From contig NZ_FLQY01000347.1 in assembly GCF_900089945.1 (NCBI RefSeq), positions 1 through 40,596 of the forward strand: a stretch of DNA of 40,596 nucleotides, written 5' to 3'. This DNA is from Candidatus Propionivibrio aalborgensis. Its GTDB lineage: Bacteria; Pseudomonadota; Gammaproteobacteria; Burkholderiales; Rhodocyclaceae. This document shows positions 1 through 8,840 of the stretch, piece by piece. Under the pieces are notes generated by a model, which saw only the letters and a list, made by a program, of their open reading frames with translations, had not been told where the DNA came from and did no database searches. Position 1 is the first letter of the stretch, and every line of letters begins with the position of its first letter. The position numbers and the translations under genes were made by a program.

Positions 1-297
1 CGGCCAGAACGGACGTTGGCTGCTTGATATTTTGCGACCGGTATCAACTCGTCAGTGGACGTAGGCAAGTTGGTCTTGCCGAACGATTGCAGATCATCTA
101 GGAAAGCCGGAGATTCAATTCTTGTGAAGCCGACAGCCCGGAAATGTAACACCACCTTTTTTAATCTCCATACTTCGTGCGAAATTTGCTCGGCAAAATC
201 GCAGGTCTTCGCGTCGCTAGAGTAACAACCAGCCGGACTTGATGGGACGAAACAAAAAAAGTGGGAGACAAGCGCAGGTTTTTGCGGATTTCGTTAT
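1..297. other. Non-coding left edge
   Basis: I see no convincing gene here. The frames entering from the left edge close within about 110 bases, and the only longer open frame crosses the lipoprotein gene on the opposite strand. A GTTACATTTCCG string, read on the minus strand near 140-152, resembles half of the regulator box found elsewhere in the window, but it is not placed before any gene start. Confidence 0.5.
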
Positions 298-669
298 TCA
301 CTTCAAGACCAGCAGATATTCACGACCGTTGCCTGAGCATGCACCTTCGGCGGTGTATCCATGTGTCAGCCAGCGGCAGTCGACCGTGCTGCCATCGTCT
401 GCCTTGAGCGTCGATTGGACCTGTTTGACATGTTTCAGGTGCGGGTAGGTCGTTGCGGCTATTTGTTCCTTGCTTGGATCGCCCGTCCGCCATTCGCCAC
501 GATAGGTCTTGCCATCGAGGCTGACCTCGACGCGATGAGGTTCGATGAAACCGCGCGTTACGGTGCCGCTGACCTTCGCATTGGACCGGGGCGATTGCAG
601 GGTGCCGGTGGACGAGCAAGCGCTCAACCCGAGTGCGATGCCGGCAGCGATCAGGATATTTTTCTTCAT
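298..669 (-). CDS. Small outer-membrane-type lipoprotein, paralogue of the one at 36643
   Basis: This 123-residue protein has a lipoprotein signal: a charged N-terminus, a hydrophobic stretch and the lipobox LSAC with Cys18 as the expected lipidated residue. The mature part is a compact beta-rich domain containing the string KTYRGEW and two further cysteines (DCRW near 98 and GACS near 110) that could form a disulfide in the periplasm. The start is supported by an AAGGAAA ribosome-binding site about 8 bases upstream. A clear paralogue lies at 36643-37014 with the same lipobox position, the same YRGEWR core and both cysteines. I do not recognise a named family. Its place next to a metal-efflux operon suggests an envelope or metal-stress role, which is inference only. 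Confidence 0.8.
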   Translation of the reverse strand: MKKNILIAAGIALGLSACSSTGTLQSPRSNAKVSGTVTRGFIEPHRVEVSLDGKTYRGEWRTGDPSKEQIAATTYPHLKHVKQVQSTLKADDGSTVDCRWLTHGYTAEGACSGNGREYLLVLK

Positions 670-883
670 GGGATATTTCCTTTTTTTTCACAGTCGTTGG
701 ACAAAGAAGGGGCTGGAAGGTGCGTACCGGCTGCCGCGGCTCTGGCCTCGAGTAGTTTTACGATCTGGTGGTGCCCCTTCCCCCAGTGCATCGCGGCCAA
801 AGCCACCGTTGAAGCTGTTCAACAGTAGGCCAGTTATAGATTCATTTCCAGTTGCACCAGTACCGTGCCGGTTTTTTCAAAGG

Positions 884-1267
884 CTATTTAAGAACAAATC
901 GGGCAGTCGTTGTTTTGCCGTTGATGGTGACTTGAGCTACGGCCTTGGCACCCACTTCTGTTTTAAAAGTGCCATTGGCAACAAAGCTCTCACCTTTTGG
1001 CCGGAGTTCAACCTCTTGCTTCTGGTTGCCTGTCAGCAGAGTAATTTTTGCCGAGGCCTTGGAAACATCCATTGGCTTGTCGTGGTCACGCAGATGCAGA
1101 CTCAGCGTATTGCTTGTAGCGACGAGTTCCAGATCCATGTGATTAGCCTCAACCACAATGCCGCCGTGAACTGGTTTGTGATCGCCGCCATGCTCGTGAC
1201 CATCTGCTGCATAGGCAAGACTGGAGACGGACAAAGACAGCACAGCAAGAAAATGAATCGATTTCAT
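884..1267 (-). CDS. Small His-rich periplasmic protein of RND operon 1
   Basis: The 127-residue protein has a Sec signal peptide ending around LAYA, then a histidine-rich start to the mature protein (DGHEHGGDHKPVHGG) and a beta-rich domain of about 95 residues. I chose the internal Met at 1267 rather than the upstream one at 1309 because it begins the signal peptide and has AAAGGAAA just upstream. It follows the RND pump gene by 22 bases and is probably the last gene of the operon. The paralogue at 9179-9553 has the same place in the second RND operon. The fold resembles the N-terminal domain of some CzcB-type fusion proteins, so it may bind metal and hand it to the pump. That role is inferred. 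Confidence 0.82.
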   Translation of the reverse strand: MKSIHFLAVLSLSVSSLAYAADGHEHGGDHKPVHGGIVVEANHMDLELVATSNTLSLHLRDHDKPMDVSKASAKITLLTGNQKQEVELRPKGESFVANGTFKTEVGAKAVAQVTINGKTTTARFVLK

Positions 1268-1289
1268 CGTGTTTCCTTTCAGTAAAAAA

Positions 1290-4200
1290 TCAAAGTGCTT
1301 CGGTATCACGGTCAGCGGTCAGGCTTTCCGCATCGTTTCGTCCGAACAGCCAGAACATGGCAGGCGTCAGGAAGGTGTCGAGCAAGGTTGAGCTGATCAG
1401 TCCGGAGAAAATCACCACTGCGACCGGATGCAAAATTTCCGTGCCCGGCCGCTCTGCCTCGAAAAGTAGCGGAGCCAGCGCGAAAGCAGTGACCAAAGCC
1501 GTCATCAATACCGGCGACAGCCGTTCCAGTGAGCCACGCACAATCATGGCGTGGTCGAAATTCTCTCCCTCCAGTCGCATCAGGTTGATGTAGTGGCTGA
1601 CCTTGAGAATGCCGTTACGCACCGAAATACCGGCCAAGGTAATGAAGCCGACCAGGGCAGCGACCGATAACGGCTGCCCGGAGATCCACAGGCCGATTAC
1701 CGCGCCGACCAGCGCCAGCGGGATGTTGCCCATGATCAGCACCGACAGCGTCACCGACTTGTAGCGGCTGAACAGCACCACAAACATCAGGACTAGCGAA
1801 ATCACCGAGAGCAAGCCGATCAGTCGGGAGGCTTCCTCCTGCGCCTGGAACTGGCCACCCAAGGTAACGAAATAACCTTCAGGCAGCTTGCTTGCACCGA
1901 CCGCTTGACGAATGTCGGCAACAACTTCCGATAGGGCCCGACCCTGGGCATTGGCCGACAACACGATTCGCCGCTTGCCGTCGTCACGGCTGATCTGGTT
2001 CGGCCCGTCGCTGTCTTCGATCGTGGCGATTCTGGACAGTGGAATCCGACCGATCGGCGTCTCAAGCATGATCTGTTCGAGTCCTTCAACCGAGCGCGCC
2101 GTTTCCGGCAGCCGCACGACCAGCGCAAAACGCCGACCGCCTTCGACGATCTGCGTCACCTTCTCGCCTTCGACGAGACTTTGCAGCGTCGTGAGGATTT
2201 GCGGGGTCGGCACGCCGTACTGCGCCGCTGCTGCGTAATCGACGCGAACCTTGATTTGCGGCGCCAATACCTGTTTCTCGATTTCCAGATCAGCCAGGCC
2301 GGGGATGCCGGCCAACCGGCTGCGTAGTACGTCGGCCTGGCCACGCAGGGTATCCAGGTCGTCGCCAAAAATCTTGATGGCGATCTGCGAACGAACACCG
2401 GAAAGCATGTGGTCGATGCGGTGCGAAATTGGCTGTCCGATGGCAATTGCCGCCGGCAGATTGATCAGGCGGGCACGGATGTCGGCCGAGATTTCGTCCA
2501 TCGAACGGCTCAGTTCGCCGGCCGGTTTTAAACCGACATCGAGTTCGCTGACATGTACGCCTTCGGCGTGCTCGTCGAGTTCAGCCCGGCCACTGCGGCG
2601 CCCGACATGCACCACCTCCGGTACCTGCCTGACCAGCACCTCGGCCTGCTGTGCCAGCGCGGAGGATTCGGCCAGGGTGACGCCCGGGTTCAGACGAATG
2701 CCGATGAGCAGCGTTCCCTCATTGAACGGCGGCAGAAATGTTGTCGGAAAGAAGGGCACCGCAGCGGCGGCTACCAGCACGGCGACGGCACCGGCGGCCA
2801 GCGCGGCTTTGGGCCGATTCAACACCGCCTGCAAACCGCGCCGATAGCTCGCCTTCAGCCAGGCCAGGAGTTTCGTGTCGCCATGGTCGAGCGATTTCAT
2901 GTGCGGTAGCAGGTAGAAGGAAAGTACCGGCGTGACCGTCACCGAAACGACCAGCGAGGCCAGCGTCGACACGATGAAGGCGATCCCGAGCGGTACGAAC
3001 AGCCGTCCCTCCATGCCCGGCAAGGCAAACAGCGGCAGGAAGACGAGCACGATGATGATCGTTGCGTAGAGAATGGCTGACCGCACTTCCATCGTCGCCC
3101 GGGCGACCAGTTCGATGGGGTGGAGCCGATGGTCATGGTGCTTTGCCCGGTCTTCTTTCAGACGGCGCAAGACATTCTCGACGCCGACCACGGCATCGTC
3201 GACCAACCCGCCGATGGCGATGGCCAGGCCGCCCAAGGTCATGGTGTTGATCGACAGTCCGTAATACTTGAAGACCAGTGCCGTCATGAAAATCGACACC
3301 GGGATGGCGGTCAGCGCAATTACCGTCGGGCGCAGGGTACCCAGGAAGAAGAACAGAATGACCGCGACAAACACCGAGGCCCCAATCAGTTTTCCCTGCA
3401 GCGTGCCGATCGAGGCCTCGATGAAGCTGGCCTGGCGGAAGGTTACCTTGGGCTCATCCATGCCGGCTGGCAGGGATTTCTTCAGATCGGCGAGCGCCGC
3501 TTCGATGGACCGTGTCAGATGGATGGTGTCGGCCGTTGGCTGTTTTTGGATGCCAAGAATCACCGCCGGCTTGCCTTCAAAGCCAGCATCGCCACGTTTG
3601 ATGGCTGGCGCAAAGGTTACGTCGGCAATTTGCCGCAATAAAACGGGTTGACCGTGGCGAGCCGTCAGCGCTAGGTTCTTGAGATCGTCCAGGCGTGAAG
3701 TTCGACCCAGATTGCGGATCAGGTATTCGCGACCGTTTAGCTCAAGAAAACCGCCCGAGGTGTTCGAAGAAAACCCCTTGAGTGCCCCGGTCAACTGATC
3801 ATGAGTAATATCCAGTTCGGCCATGCGGGCGGTATTCGGTTGCACCTGGAACTGGCGTACTTCGCCGCCGATAGGAATGACCTGGGCTACACCGGGCACC
3901 GCCATGAGGCGGGGCCGCAGCACCCAGTCGGCAAATTCCCGGACCTGCATCGGCGAAATCCTGGCCGTGTCGATGGGAATGGCGACCTGCATGATTTCGC
4001 CCATGATCGAACTGATCGGCCCCATGCGCGGAATGACGCCATTTGGCAGGCCTTCCTCCATCGAACTCAGGCGCTCGGACACCATCTGACGTGCCCGGAA
4101 AATCTCCGTCGTCCAGTCGAAGGTGACATAGATGAAGGAGAGCCCCGAACTGGAGGTTGACCGTACGCTTTCGACGCCCGGCAGACCGTTCATCGTCGTT

Positions 4201-4409
4201 TCCAGCGGGAAGGTGATCAGTTGCTCGACCTCCTCGGCGGCCATGCCGCCGGCCTCGGTCATGATCGTCACGGTTGGTTTGTTGAGATCCGGGAAAACAT
4301 CCACCGGCGTTCGGGTCAGGGTAAACGCCCCGTAGCCCATCAATACCAGGCTGGCGATGATCACTAGCAGCCGGTTGCTCAGGCTGTTGACGAGTAGCCA
4401 CTTGAACAT
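1290..4409 (-). CDS. CzcA-family heavy-metal RND efflux pump (operon 1)
   Basis: At 1039 residues this is a full-length inner-membrane RND permease, the proton-driven pump of a tripartite metal exporter. The N-terminal transmembrane helix is followed by the family signature [17 protein letters not shown] (residues 34-50). The proton-relay helix TM4 carries GGLVDDAVVGVEN with Asp404 and Asp405 and Glu-Asn at 411-412. The second porter and transmembrane halves are both present. It lacks the CusA methionine triad context, so a divalent cation is a better guess than Cu(I) or Ag(I), but I cannot assign the metal. The gene lies 13 bases after the fusion-protein gene, with a GGGGAG ribosome-binding site. 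The pump at 9607 is a colinear paralogue through the first 410 residues, differing for example at residue 401 (Gly here, Glu there). Confidence 0.95.
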   Translation of the reverse strand: MFKWLLVNSLSNRLLVIIASLVLMGYGAFTLTRTPVDVFPDLNKPTVTIMTEAGGMAAEEVEQLITFPLETTMNGLPGVESVRSTSSSGLSFIYVTFDWTTEIFRARQMVSERLSSMEEGLPNGVIPRMGPISSIMGEIMQVAIPIDTARISPMQVREFADWVLRPRLMAVPGVAQVIPIGGEVRQFQVQPNTARMAELDITHDQLTGALKGFSSNTSGGFLELNGREYLIRNLGRTSRLDDLKNLALTARHGQPVLLRQIADVTFAPAIKRGDAGFEGKPAVILGIQKQPTADTIHLTRSIEAALADLKKSLPAGMDEPKVTFRQASFIEASIGTLQGKLIGASVFVAVILFFFLGTLRPTVIALTAIPVSIFMTALVFKYYGLSINTMTLGGLAIAIGGLVDDAVVGVENVLRRLKEDRAKHHDHRLHPIELVARATMEVRSAILYATIIIVLVFLPLFALPGMEGRLFVPLGIAFIVSTLASLVVSVTVTPVLSFYLLPHMKSLDHGDTKLLAWLKASYRRGLQAVLNRPKAALAAGAVAVLVAAAAVPFFPTTFLPPFNEGTLLIGIRLNPGVTLAESSALAQQAEVLVRQVPEVVHVGRRSGRAELDEHAEGVHVSELDVGLKPAGELSRSMDEISADIRARLINLPAAIAIGQPISHRIDHMLSGVRSQIAIKIFGDDLDTLRGQADVLRSRLAGIPGLADLEIEKQVLAPQIKVRVDYAAAAQYGVPTPQILTTLQSLVEGEKVTQIVEGGRRFALVVRLPETARSVEGLEQIMLETPIGRIPLSRIATIEDSDGPNQISRDDGKRRIVLSANAQGRALSEVVADIRQAVGASKLPEGYFVTLGGQFQAQEEASRLIGLLSVISLVLMFVVLFSRYKSVTLSVLIMGNIPLALVGAVIGLWISGQPLSVAALVGFITLAGISVRNGILKVSHYINLMRLEGENFDHAMIVRGSLERLSPVLMTALVTAFALAPLLFEAERPGTEILHPVAVVIFSGLISSTLLDTFLTPAMFWLFGRNDAESLTADRDTEAL

Positions 4410-4422
4410 GTCTGCGCTCCCC

Positions 4423-5445
4423 TCAGCGGATCTGGTTGATCAGCGAGGCGCCACGCACGGTAACCCGATCACCCGATTGCAGACCGGCGGTCACAGCTAC
4501 GTTGGCACCATCCAGCGGTTCGACGGTCACCACTCGTGGTTCGTAGCGTTCCGGTGCAGTCTTTACCCAGACGATGCTCTGGTTTGCCGGGTTCTTCATC
4601 AAAGCGGCGGTCGGGATGGAAATTCCCTGAACCGTACTGCGGCTTTGCACGAAAACCTTGAGCGGCTGGCCAACCGCCAATTCAGCGAGCGCGGCGCCTT
4701 CGCCGGTGAAAGTTAGCGGCAAAGCCTGATCACGCAGACTGCGGGCCAACCCGAGCAGGCGCAAGGGCAATTTCTGCTGGCCGACAGTAATAAACGCACC
4801 GGCAATATCGCTGGTCACCGTCAGGTCATAGGCCAAGGCTTCAACCATCAGGCGTTCCGGATTGACGATCTCGAACAGGGTTTCACGAGCCTCAACGACC
4901 TGTCCGGACACCACATTGGCTGAAGCGACAACACCAGCCACCGGGGCTCGCAACTGTTCGTTGGCGACGGCGGCTTCGGCTTCCTCAATCATTTTTCGCG
5001 GCACCGTATCCGAGAGTTCACGCAGGCGACGCAGACGACTTTCAGCCAGCGAGCGACTGTTTCCGCCAACCTCGGGGGTCACGTAGGCCAGCACCTCACC
5101 CTTGCCAACCTTCTGCCCGGGCAGCGGAAGCCCGCGAGGGCCAGGGGTCACGCGACCGGCAACGATAGCTTGCACTTTGCCACCGGCATTGGGGTCCATG
5201 ACCACCTTGCCATTCAGTTCCATGGCCTTGGGTAGTTCGCCGCTTTCGACCGCCAGCGTACGCACGCCAATCTGGCGCTGGGCCGGCTTGGGCAGAAAAA
5301 CGCTGCCATCGGGCTGGCGTTTCGGGCCGTTACCGGCCGCAGCAGGCGGCGCATCGCCGTGATCATGGCCTTCACCGGACCAAACCGGCGTTGTACTGAC
5401 ACTAAAAGCGAGACAGAGCGCAGAAAACAGGATGCGCGTTTTCAT
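4423..5445 (-). CDS. CzcB-like periplasmic membrane-fusion protein (operon 1)
   Basis: The 340-residue adaptor links the RND pump to its outer-membrane factor. A signal peptide is followed by a short His-rich start to the mature protein (GEGHDHGD). The lipoyl/barrel-sandwich halves are visible as GKVQAIVAGRV near 88-98 and LRAPVAGVVASANVVSGQVV near 165-185, separated by only a short helical hairpin. Beta-barrel and membrane-proximal domains follow, ending in SLINQIR. The start codon overlaps the stop of the preceding gene (ATGA) and has GGAGG 6 bases upstream, so translation is probably coupled. It lacks the Met-rich N-terminal metal-binding domain and the C-terminal CusF domain seen in the CusB of this window. 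Confidence 0.92.
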   Translation of the reverse strand: MKTRILFSALCLAFSVSTTPVWSGEGHDHGDAPPAAAGNGPKRQPDGSVFLPKPAQRQIGVRTLAVESGELPKAMELNGKVVMDPNAGGKVQAIVAGRVTPGPRGLPLPGQKVGKGEVLAYVTPEVGGNSRSLAESRLRRLRELSDTVPRKMIEEAEAAVANEQLRAPVAGVVASANVVSGQVVEARETLFEIVNPERLMVEALAYDLTVTSDIAGAFITVGQQKLPLRLLGLARSLRDQALPLTFTGEGAALAELAVGQPLKVFVQSRSTVQGISIPTAALMKNPANQSIVWVKTAPERYEPRVVTVEPLDGANVAVTAGLQSGDRVTVRGASLINQIR

Positions 5446-6011
5446 GCGGCACCTCCAGGATGCGGGTTACGGGAGGCGCGTATGCGGCGCACAAGCAGGC
5501 TAAGCAAGGCAAGTCCGGCGAGGGCTGCCCCTGCCCACAGGGCATATTCTTTCCAGCCGTGGAGATGGCCAGCCACAGCGGGGTCTTCATCATGAACATC
5601 GAGTTCACCGGTCAGAAGATCGCTGTCATTGCCAGCCACCAGTGTGAAAGTCAGGGGCTTGCTGCCAATCTGACGCAGCTTGGCCAAGGCCGCCGGATCA
5701 GACAGGGAATAGTCGCCATGATCCGCGTGGAACGGGGCAGCGATACTATGCCCATCGACATCGACGGTGAGCGAGGCATTGAGCACCGGCTCGGTGGTGC
5801 TTGCGCGGTCGATCAGGATCGACAGTTCGTCATGATGCAGGCGGCCGACCAGTTCAAAAGATTCTGAAACGGCTGTCACCACCGGCAAGGATTTTCCGGC
5901 TTGGGCAGCGGGGGACTCGCCGTGGTCGTGACCTTCTCCAGCCCAAACCGCAGCGCTGCTGGCGATCAGGATTGCCGCACACAGGGTGCTTAGGGTGTGT
6001 TTGATTTCCAT
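5442..6011 (-). CDS. Periplasmic His-containing protein with C-terminal membrane anchor (operon 1)
   Basis: The protein starts with a signal peptide cleaved near VWAG, continues with GEGHDHGES, then a beta-rich domain of about 110 residues. One transmembrane helix follows near residues 159-177 with an Arg-rich tail (RRIRASR), so it probably faces the periplasm and is anchored at its C-terminus. Two starts are possible. Met at 6026 overlaps the TolC stop (ATGA). Met at 6011 has GAGGAA 7 bases upstream and gives a cleaner signal peptide, so I prefer it. The 173-residue protein at 13823 has the same place in operon 2. Its domain resembles extra N-terminal domains of some CzcB-type proteins. I infer an accessory role in metal capture or complex assembly. 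Confidence 0.8.
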   Translation of the reverse strand: MEIKHTLSTLCAAILIASSAAVWAGEGHDHGESPAAQAGKSLPVVTAVSESFELVGRLHHDELSILIDRASTTEPVLNASLTVDVDGHSIAAPFHADHGDYSLSDPAALAKLRQIGSKPLTFTLVAGNDSDLLTGELDVHDEDPAVAGHLHGWKEYALWAGAALAGLALLSLLVRRIRASRNPHPGGAA

Positions 6012-6022
6012 CGGGGTATTCC

Positions 6023-7312
6023 TCATTTTTGTTCGGGCAGCAGGCCCATTACCTGACGCAGGGTGGAAATCGACGCAGCGAGGTCGATCCGGGCGCGCGT
6101 GCTTTGGCGCTCGGCTTCGACGGCTTCAAGCTCGATGCGCAGCCGGGTCGGCAGATCGGTTTCGCCCAGCCGGAAGGATTTCTCGAAGAAAGCGCGCGAT
6201 TCACGGGCCAGTCGCGCCCGCTTGTCGGTCGCCGCCTGCCGGGCTTGCGCCGCCTCGACGAGCAGCCGGGCGGCGTCGAGATCGCTAACCAGGCGCTGGC
6301 GTTCGAGATGCAGCAGTCCCTCGGTTTCGATGGCTTCGGCGCGGGCGGCCCCGACCTTGGCCCGATTGCGGCTTTCCGAACCGAAGGGGAAACGCACGCC
6401 AACGGTGATGGTCTGTTGCCAAGCTTCACCGAAGGCATCACGCTGACGGGTGGTAGCCAGCAGCAGTTCCGGGTTGTTGCGTTTCTGGATTTTGGTCAGA
6501 TCGGCGACGCGACGCGCCACTTCAGCCCGGTCGAACAACTCGCGAACCACAGGATGAGTGGCATCCAGCGTGGAAAAATCGGCAGGTACGGCGGGTGTTG
6601 GTTCGGCGGCATCGCCACTTCCGGCGACCGGCATGGCGCCGGTCAGGGCACGTAGATGCTGGCTTGTCGTCGCCAGCGTGCTGGCGGCGTCGGCCAGGGC
6701 GACTTCGGCGGAGGCGGCAGCACCGTCGGCCTGGTGTTGATCAGACCGGGCGAGATCGCCGGCCTTGACCCGTTTGGTGACATCCGAGGCGAGGCGTCGA
6801 GCGTTTTCCAGACGTTCGATTGCCAGTATCTGTTCGACACGGGCGCGCTGCCAGTCCCACCAGGCATCCCGCACGCTTGCGGCGGTGCGCAGTTGGGCGG
6901 CCGAGGCGCGACTGCCGACAGCCACCAACTCAGCTTCAGCCAGCGCGCCGCTTTGGCTGCGCTCGCCAGGGAGCCACAGGGGCAAGGTGACGCCGAGCGC
7001 GTATTCGCGATCACCCTGATTCTTCAATGGTTGATCGGTTTTGGCGGCGAGTTCCAGGCTCGGAGGCTCGGCCGTCCAGCTTTCGGCAACTTGCCGACGC
7101 GCCTCGGCAGCGTCGCGCCGCTGATCCAGGGATTGTGCTTCCGGTTGACGTTGCCAGGCGGCATCGAACGCCTGTTTCAGGGATAGTGCTGCGCCACCTG
7201 AATTGATGGGGTTTGCTTGCGCCCAGAGACTGCCGCTCGGGAGCATGACGAGCCCACACAGGCTGGCAAAAAGTGCCCGCGAGGCTAAAAATACGATTGT
7301 TGTTCGGGACAT
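6023..7312 (-). CDS. TolC/CzcC-family outer-membrane efflux factor (operon 1)
   Basis: The 429-residue protein has a signal peptide (cleavage near LWAQA) and the two-fold repeated pattern of outer-membrane efflux proteins: long amphipathic helices separated by beta-strand segments such as REYALGVTLPLWLPGE and QTITVGVRFPFGSESRNRAK. It would form the trimeric outer-membrane duct for the RND pump encoded downstream. A GGAG ribosome-binding site lies 8 bases before the start. It is the first structural gene after the czcI-like gene. A GC-rich hairpin (7358-7374) sits in the leader between the two genes. The closest relative in the window is the TolC gene at 14341. Confidence 0.92.
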   Translation of the reverse strand: MSRTTIVFLASRALFASLCGLVMLPSGSLWAQANPINSGGAALSLKQAFDAAWQRQPEAQSLDQRRDAAEARRQVAESWTAEPPSLELAAKTDQPLKNQGDREYALGVTLPLWLPGERSQSGALAEAELVAVGSRASAAQLRTAASVRDAWWDWQRARVEQILAIERLENARRLASDVTKRVKAGDLARSDQHQADGAAASAEVALADAASTLATTSQHLRALTGAMPVAGSGDAAEPTPAVPADFSTLDATHPVVRELFDRAEVARRVADLTKIQKRNNPELLLATTRQRDAFGEAWQQTITVGVRFPFGSESRNRAKVGAARAEAIETEGLLHLERQRLVSDLDAARLLVEAAQARQAATDKRARLARESRAFFEKSFRLGETDLPTRLRIELEAVEAERQSTRARIDLAASISTLRQVMGLLPEQK

Positions 7313-7357
7313 CCGATTCTCCAGTGATTAAACGACACACAAGGAATCGGCGAGGCG

Positions 7358-7374
7358 CAACTCGGGTTGAGTTG
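7358..7374. other. Hairpin in the leader of the operon 1 TolC gene
   Basis: An inverted repeat CAACTC-N5-GAGTTG lies 46-62 bases before the TolC start codon, between it and the czcI-like gene. No T-run follows on the minus strand, so it is more likely an mRNA structure than an intrinsic terminator. Confidence 0.4.
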
Positions 7375-7436
7375 CTGTGCGCAGGACAGCTCAGGCTGCC
7401 ACGGGCACGGAGAATAGACTTAGGGAGTGCTACCCG

Positions 7437-7455
7437 CCTCGCCGATCAGGCGAGG
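7437..7455. other. Hairpin over the czcI-like stop codon
   Basis: CCTCGCC-GATCA-GGCGAGG is a perfect 7-bp stem whose loop contains the stop codon of the czcI-like gene on the minus strand. There is no T-run, so it is not a standard terminator. It could attenuate or stabilise the transcript between czcI and tolC. Confidence 0.45.
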
Positions 7456-7799
7456 GAGTGCCAGTTGGGGCGTTCGGGCTGGATGAATGGTGGAGAGGTC
7501 GGCATCCCCGGTTGCCAGGGGATGGCAAACGAAATACCCGTAGTCAATGGCAAGCCGACGGCACCAAAAATGGCGACAACACAGCCGGCATGACAAGTAC
7601 CGCAATCACTGTCGATGCCGCCGGTTAGCTTGGTGTCGGGAACACCATCGTGGTCGGCATCGGCCTGATGCTTGTGTTGGTGATGGCCGAAGTGCTGCGA
7701 CGCAGCGTCCGCTTCGTGCTGACAATAGCCGGCCACCGCCGCCCAGGTGAACTGGAAAGGCAGGAAAACGAGCAAGAGAATGGCAAGCCAGCGGCGCAT
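7446..7799 (-). CDS. czcI: CzcI-like small periplasmic protein
   Basis: The 117-residue protein begins MRRWLAILLLVFLPFQFTWA followed by YCQHE, a pattern I associate with CzcI, the small regulatory protein at the head of czc operons in Cupriavidus. The mature region is His-rich (QHFGHHQHKHQADADHD) and has three closely spaced cysteines in DCGTCHAGC, so metal binding is likely. I chose the Met at 7799 because the signal peptide starts there; the frame extends 19 codons further up without a signal-like start. It precedes the TolC gene of RND operon 1. In Cupriavidus CzcI is reported to affect czc expression; its mechanism is not visible here. Confidence 0.78.
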   Translation of the reverse strand: MRRWLAILLLVFLPFQFTWAAVAGYCQHEADAASQHFGHHQHKHQADADHDGVPDTKLTGGIDSDCGTCHAGCVVAIFGAVGLPLTTGISFAIPWQPGMPTSPPFIQPERPNWHSLA

Positions 7800-7874
7800 G
7801 CGGCGGATATTAACAGAGTCGTGAGTAATGGAATAAGCGGTAATGCACAAAGACAAATGCGAGCGTAATAAGGT

Positions 7875-8031
7875 TCAAACAATTGTCGTCGACCGCAACA
7901 CGCGCAAACCGTTAGCCACGACGAGCAGGCTGGCCCCCATATCGGCGAATACAGCCATCCACATGGTGGCGTTGCCGAACACGGCAAAGCCGAGGACAAC
8001 AGCCTTGATCCCTAGGGCCAGCGTGATGTTC
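7875..8031 (-). pseudogene. 3' remnant of a CadA/ZntA-type P-type ATPase gene
   Basis: The last ~50 codons of this frame read RQNITLALGIKAVVLGFAVF then GNATMWMAVFADMGASLLVV and NGLRVLR, which is the C-terminal transmembrane end of Zn/Cd/Pb-exporting P1B-ATPases. Everything upstream (about 650 residues in the normal protein) is missing. The frame runs on to 8165, but that extension is unrelated Pro/Arg-rich sequence. The homology stops at about 8031, near the repeat cluster at 8134-8280. This points to deletion or insertion by a mobile element that removed the rest of the ATPase gene. It sits next to czcI, a common neighbour of such ATPases. Confidence 0.85.
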
Positions 8032-8133
8032 TGCCTTGGCGTTAAACACGGGTTACCCACCGCGCCGCTCGCCTCCCGCCTCCCGCTTGATAAATCAGCG
8101 GGCGGCGGCGCCGTGGATAACCCTGCCGCCTCA

Positions 8134-8280
8134 CCGATTTCGCGACAGCGTGACCGCCGTTTCACAAAAGCGTGACCGCGATTTCGCCGGGAGCGTGACC
8201 GTTTGAGGTATCATTAACCTTTACCCATGCAGCATCTCCGCATCGGTCACGCTTTGGCGAAATCACCGGTCACGTTCCGC
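8134..8280. repeat. Cluster of ~22-bp repeats, three direct and two inverted (mobile-element end relic)
   Basis: AGCGTGACCG occurs at 8147-8156, 8169-8178 and 8192-8201, spaced 22 and 23 bases apart. The reverse complement CGGTCACG occurs at 8244-8251 and 8268-8275. Most copies are preceded by GATTTCGC-like sequence, so the full unit is roughly GATTTCGCNNNAGCGTGACC. From memory this looks like the multiple terminal repeats of IS21-family insertion sequences, with both ends brought together around a 42-base core and no transposase left. I cannot verify the family. Iterons are an alternative, but no replication gene is nearby. Confidence 0.65.
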
Positions 8281-8840
8281 GAAATGCGCAGCAAATCCTT
8301 GTGGCGGCTACGACAGGCTGCTTCAACCGCCTTTTGTACAAACGACTGAAGAGATTCTTTGTCTTCGCGTAGCGAATCAATTTTTTTCACAAGGCGATGT
8401 GGCAGACGCAATGTCATCACATGGCTTGTCGAACGGTCTTCGTTATCAGCTTCGTCGGGAATGCCGAAAATCTCATCATAATCATCGACGAGGTCACGAA
8501 TCTCTAGCCACCGCTTAACTTGCTGCGTGTCGAGCGGAAGCAAAACATGTCCTCGAATAACGTCGTTTGTGCCCGAAAGTTCAGCGCCGTAAGGCGTGTG
8601 TCCACTCATGCCTTCGGCGACGAGAAAAAAGGCACCGCCACGGGTTTGATACAAAGATTCCCACATATGCAAATATTCATCCCGAGTTTTATCGTATGCG
8701 TAAAGCGAAAGAAGCGAAGCTGTATCTGTGTTGTACGTTTTGCCAGCAATTATCTTTTTGATGGGATCTGGCGCTGCACCGATCTTCGGCACAATTTGAG
8801 CGTCCCGCAGCCATTGTGCAGTTATTTGATTTGCATTCAT
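8247..8840 (-). CDS. Ribbon-helix-helix-like DNA-binding protein with 3' end altered by repeat insertion
   Basis: The 197-residue protein has two parts. Residues about 25-95 include IAGKTYNTDTASLLSLY and a LYQTRGGAFFLVAEG segment, a small domain I have seen in mobile-element proteins without a known role. Residues about 140-175 contain TLRLPHRLVKKIDSLREDKE followed by a helix, which fits a ribbon-helix-helix DNA-binding or antitoxin-like fold. The last dozen codons and the stop (RNVTGDFAKA) are read from the repeat cluster, so the natural C-terminus is probably lost. The promoter upstream overlaps two palindromes that could be its own operator. No toxin partner is evident next to it. Confidence 0.72.
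   Translation of the reverse strand: MNANQITAQWLRDAQIVPKIGAAPDPIKKIIAGKTYNTDTASLLSLYAYDKTRDEYLHMWESLYQTRGGAFFLVAEGMSGHTPYGAELSGTNDVIRGHVLLPLDTQQVKRWLEIRDLVDDYDEIFGIPDEADNEDRSTSHVMTLRLPHRLVKKIDSLREDKESLQSFVQKAVEAACRSRHKDLLRISRNVTGDFAKA

Noticed and set aside
320..691. Minus-strand frame overlapping the lipoprotein gene
   Set aside because: It is a shifted reading of the lipoprotein gene without a signal sequence or motif.
8134..8280. CRISPR array
   Set aside because: The repeats are short, abut each other without unique spacers and occur in both orientations.
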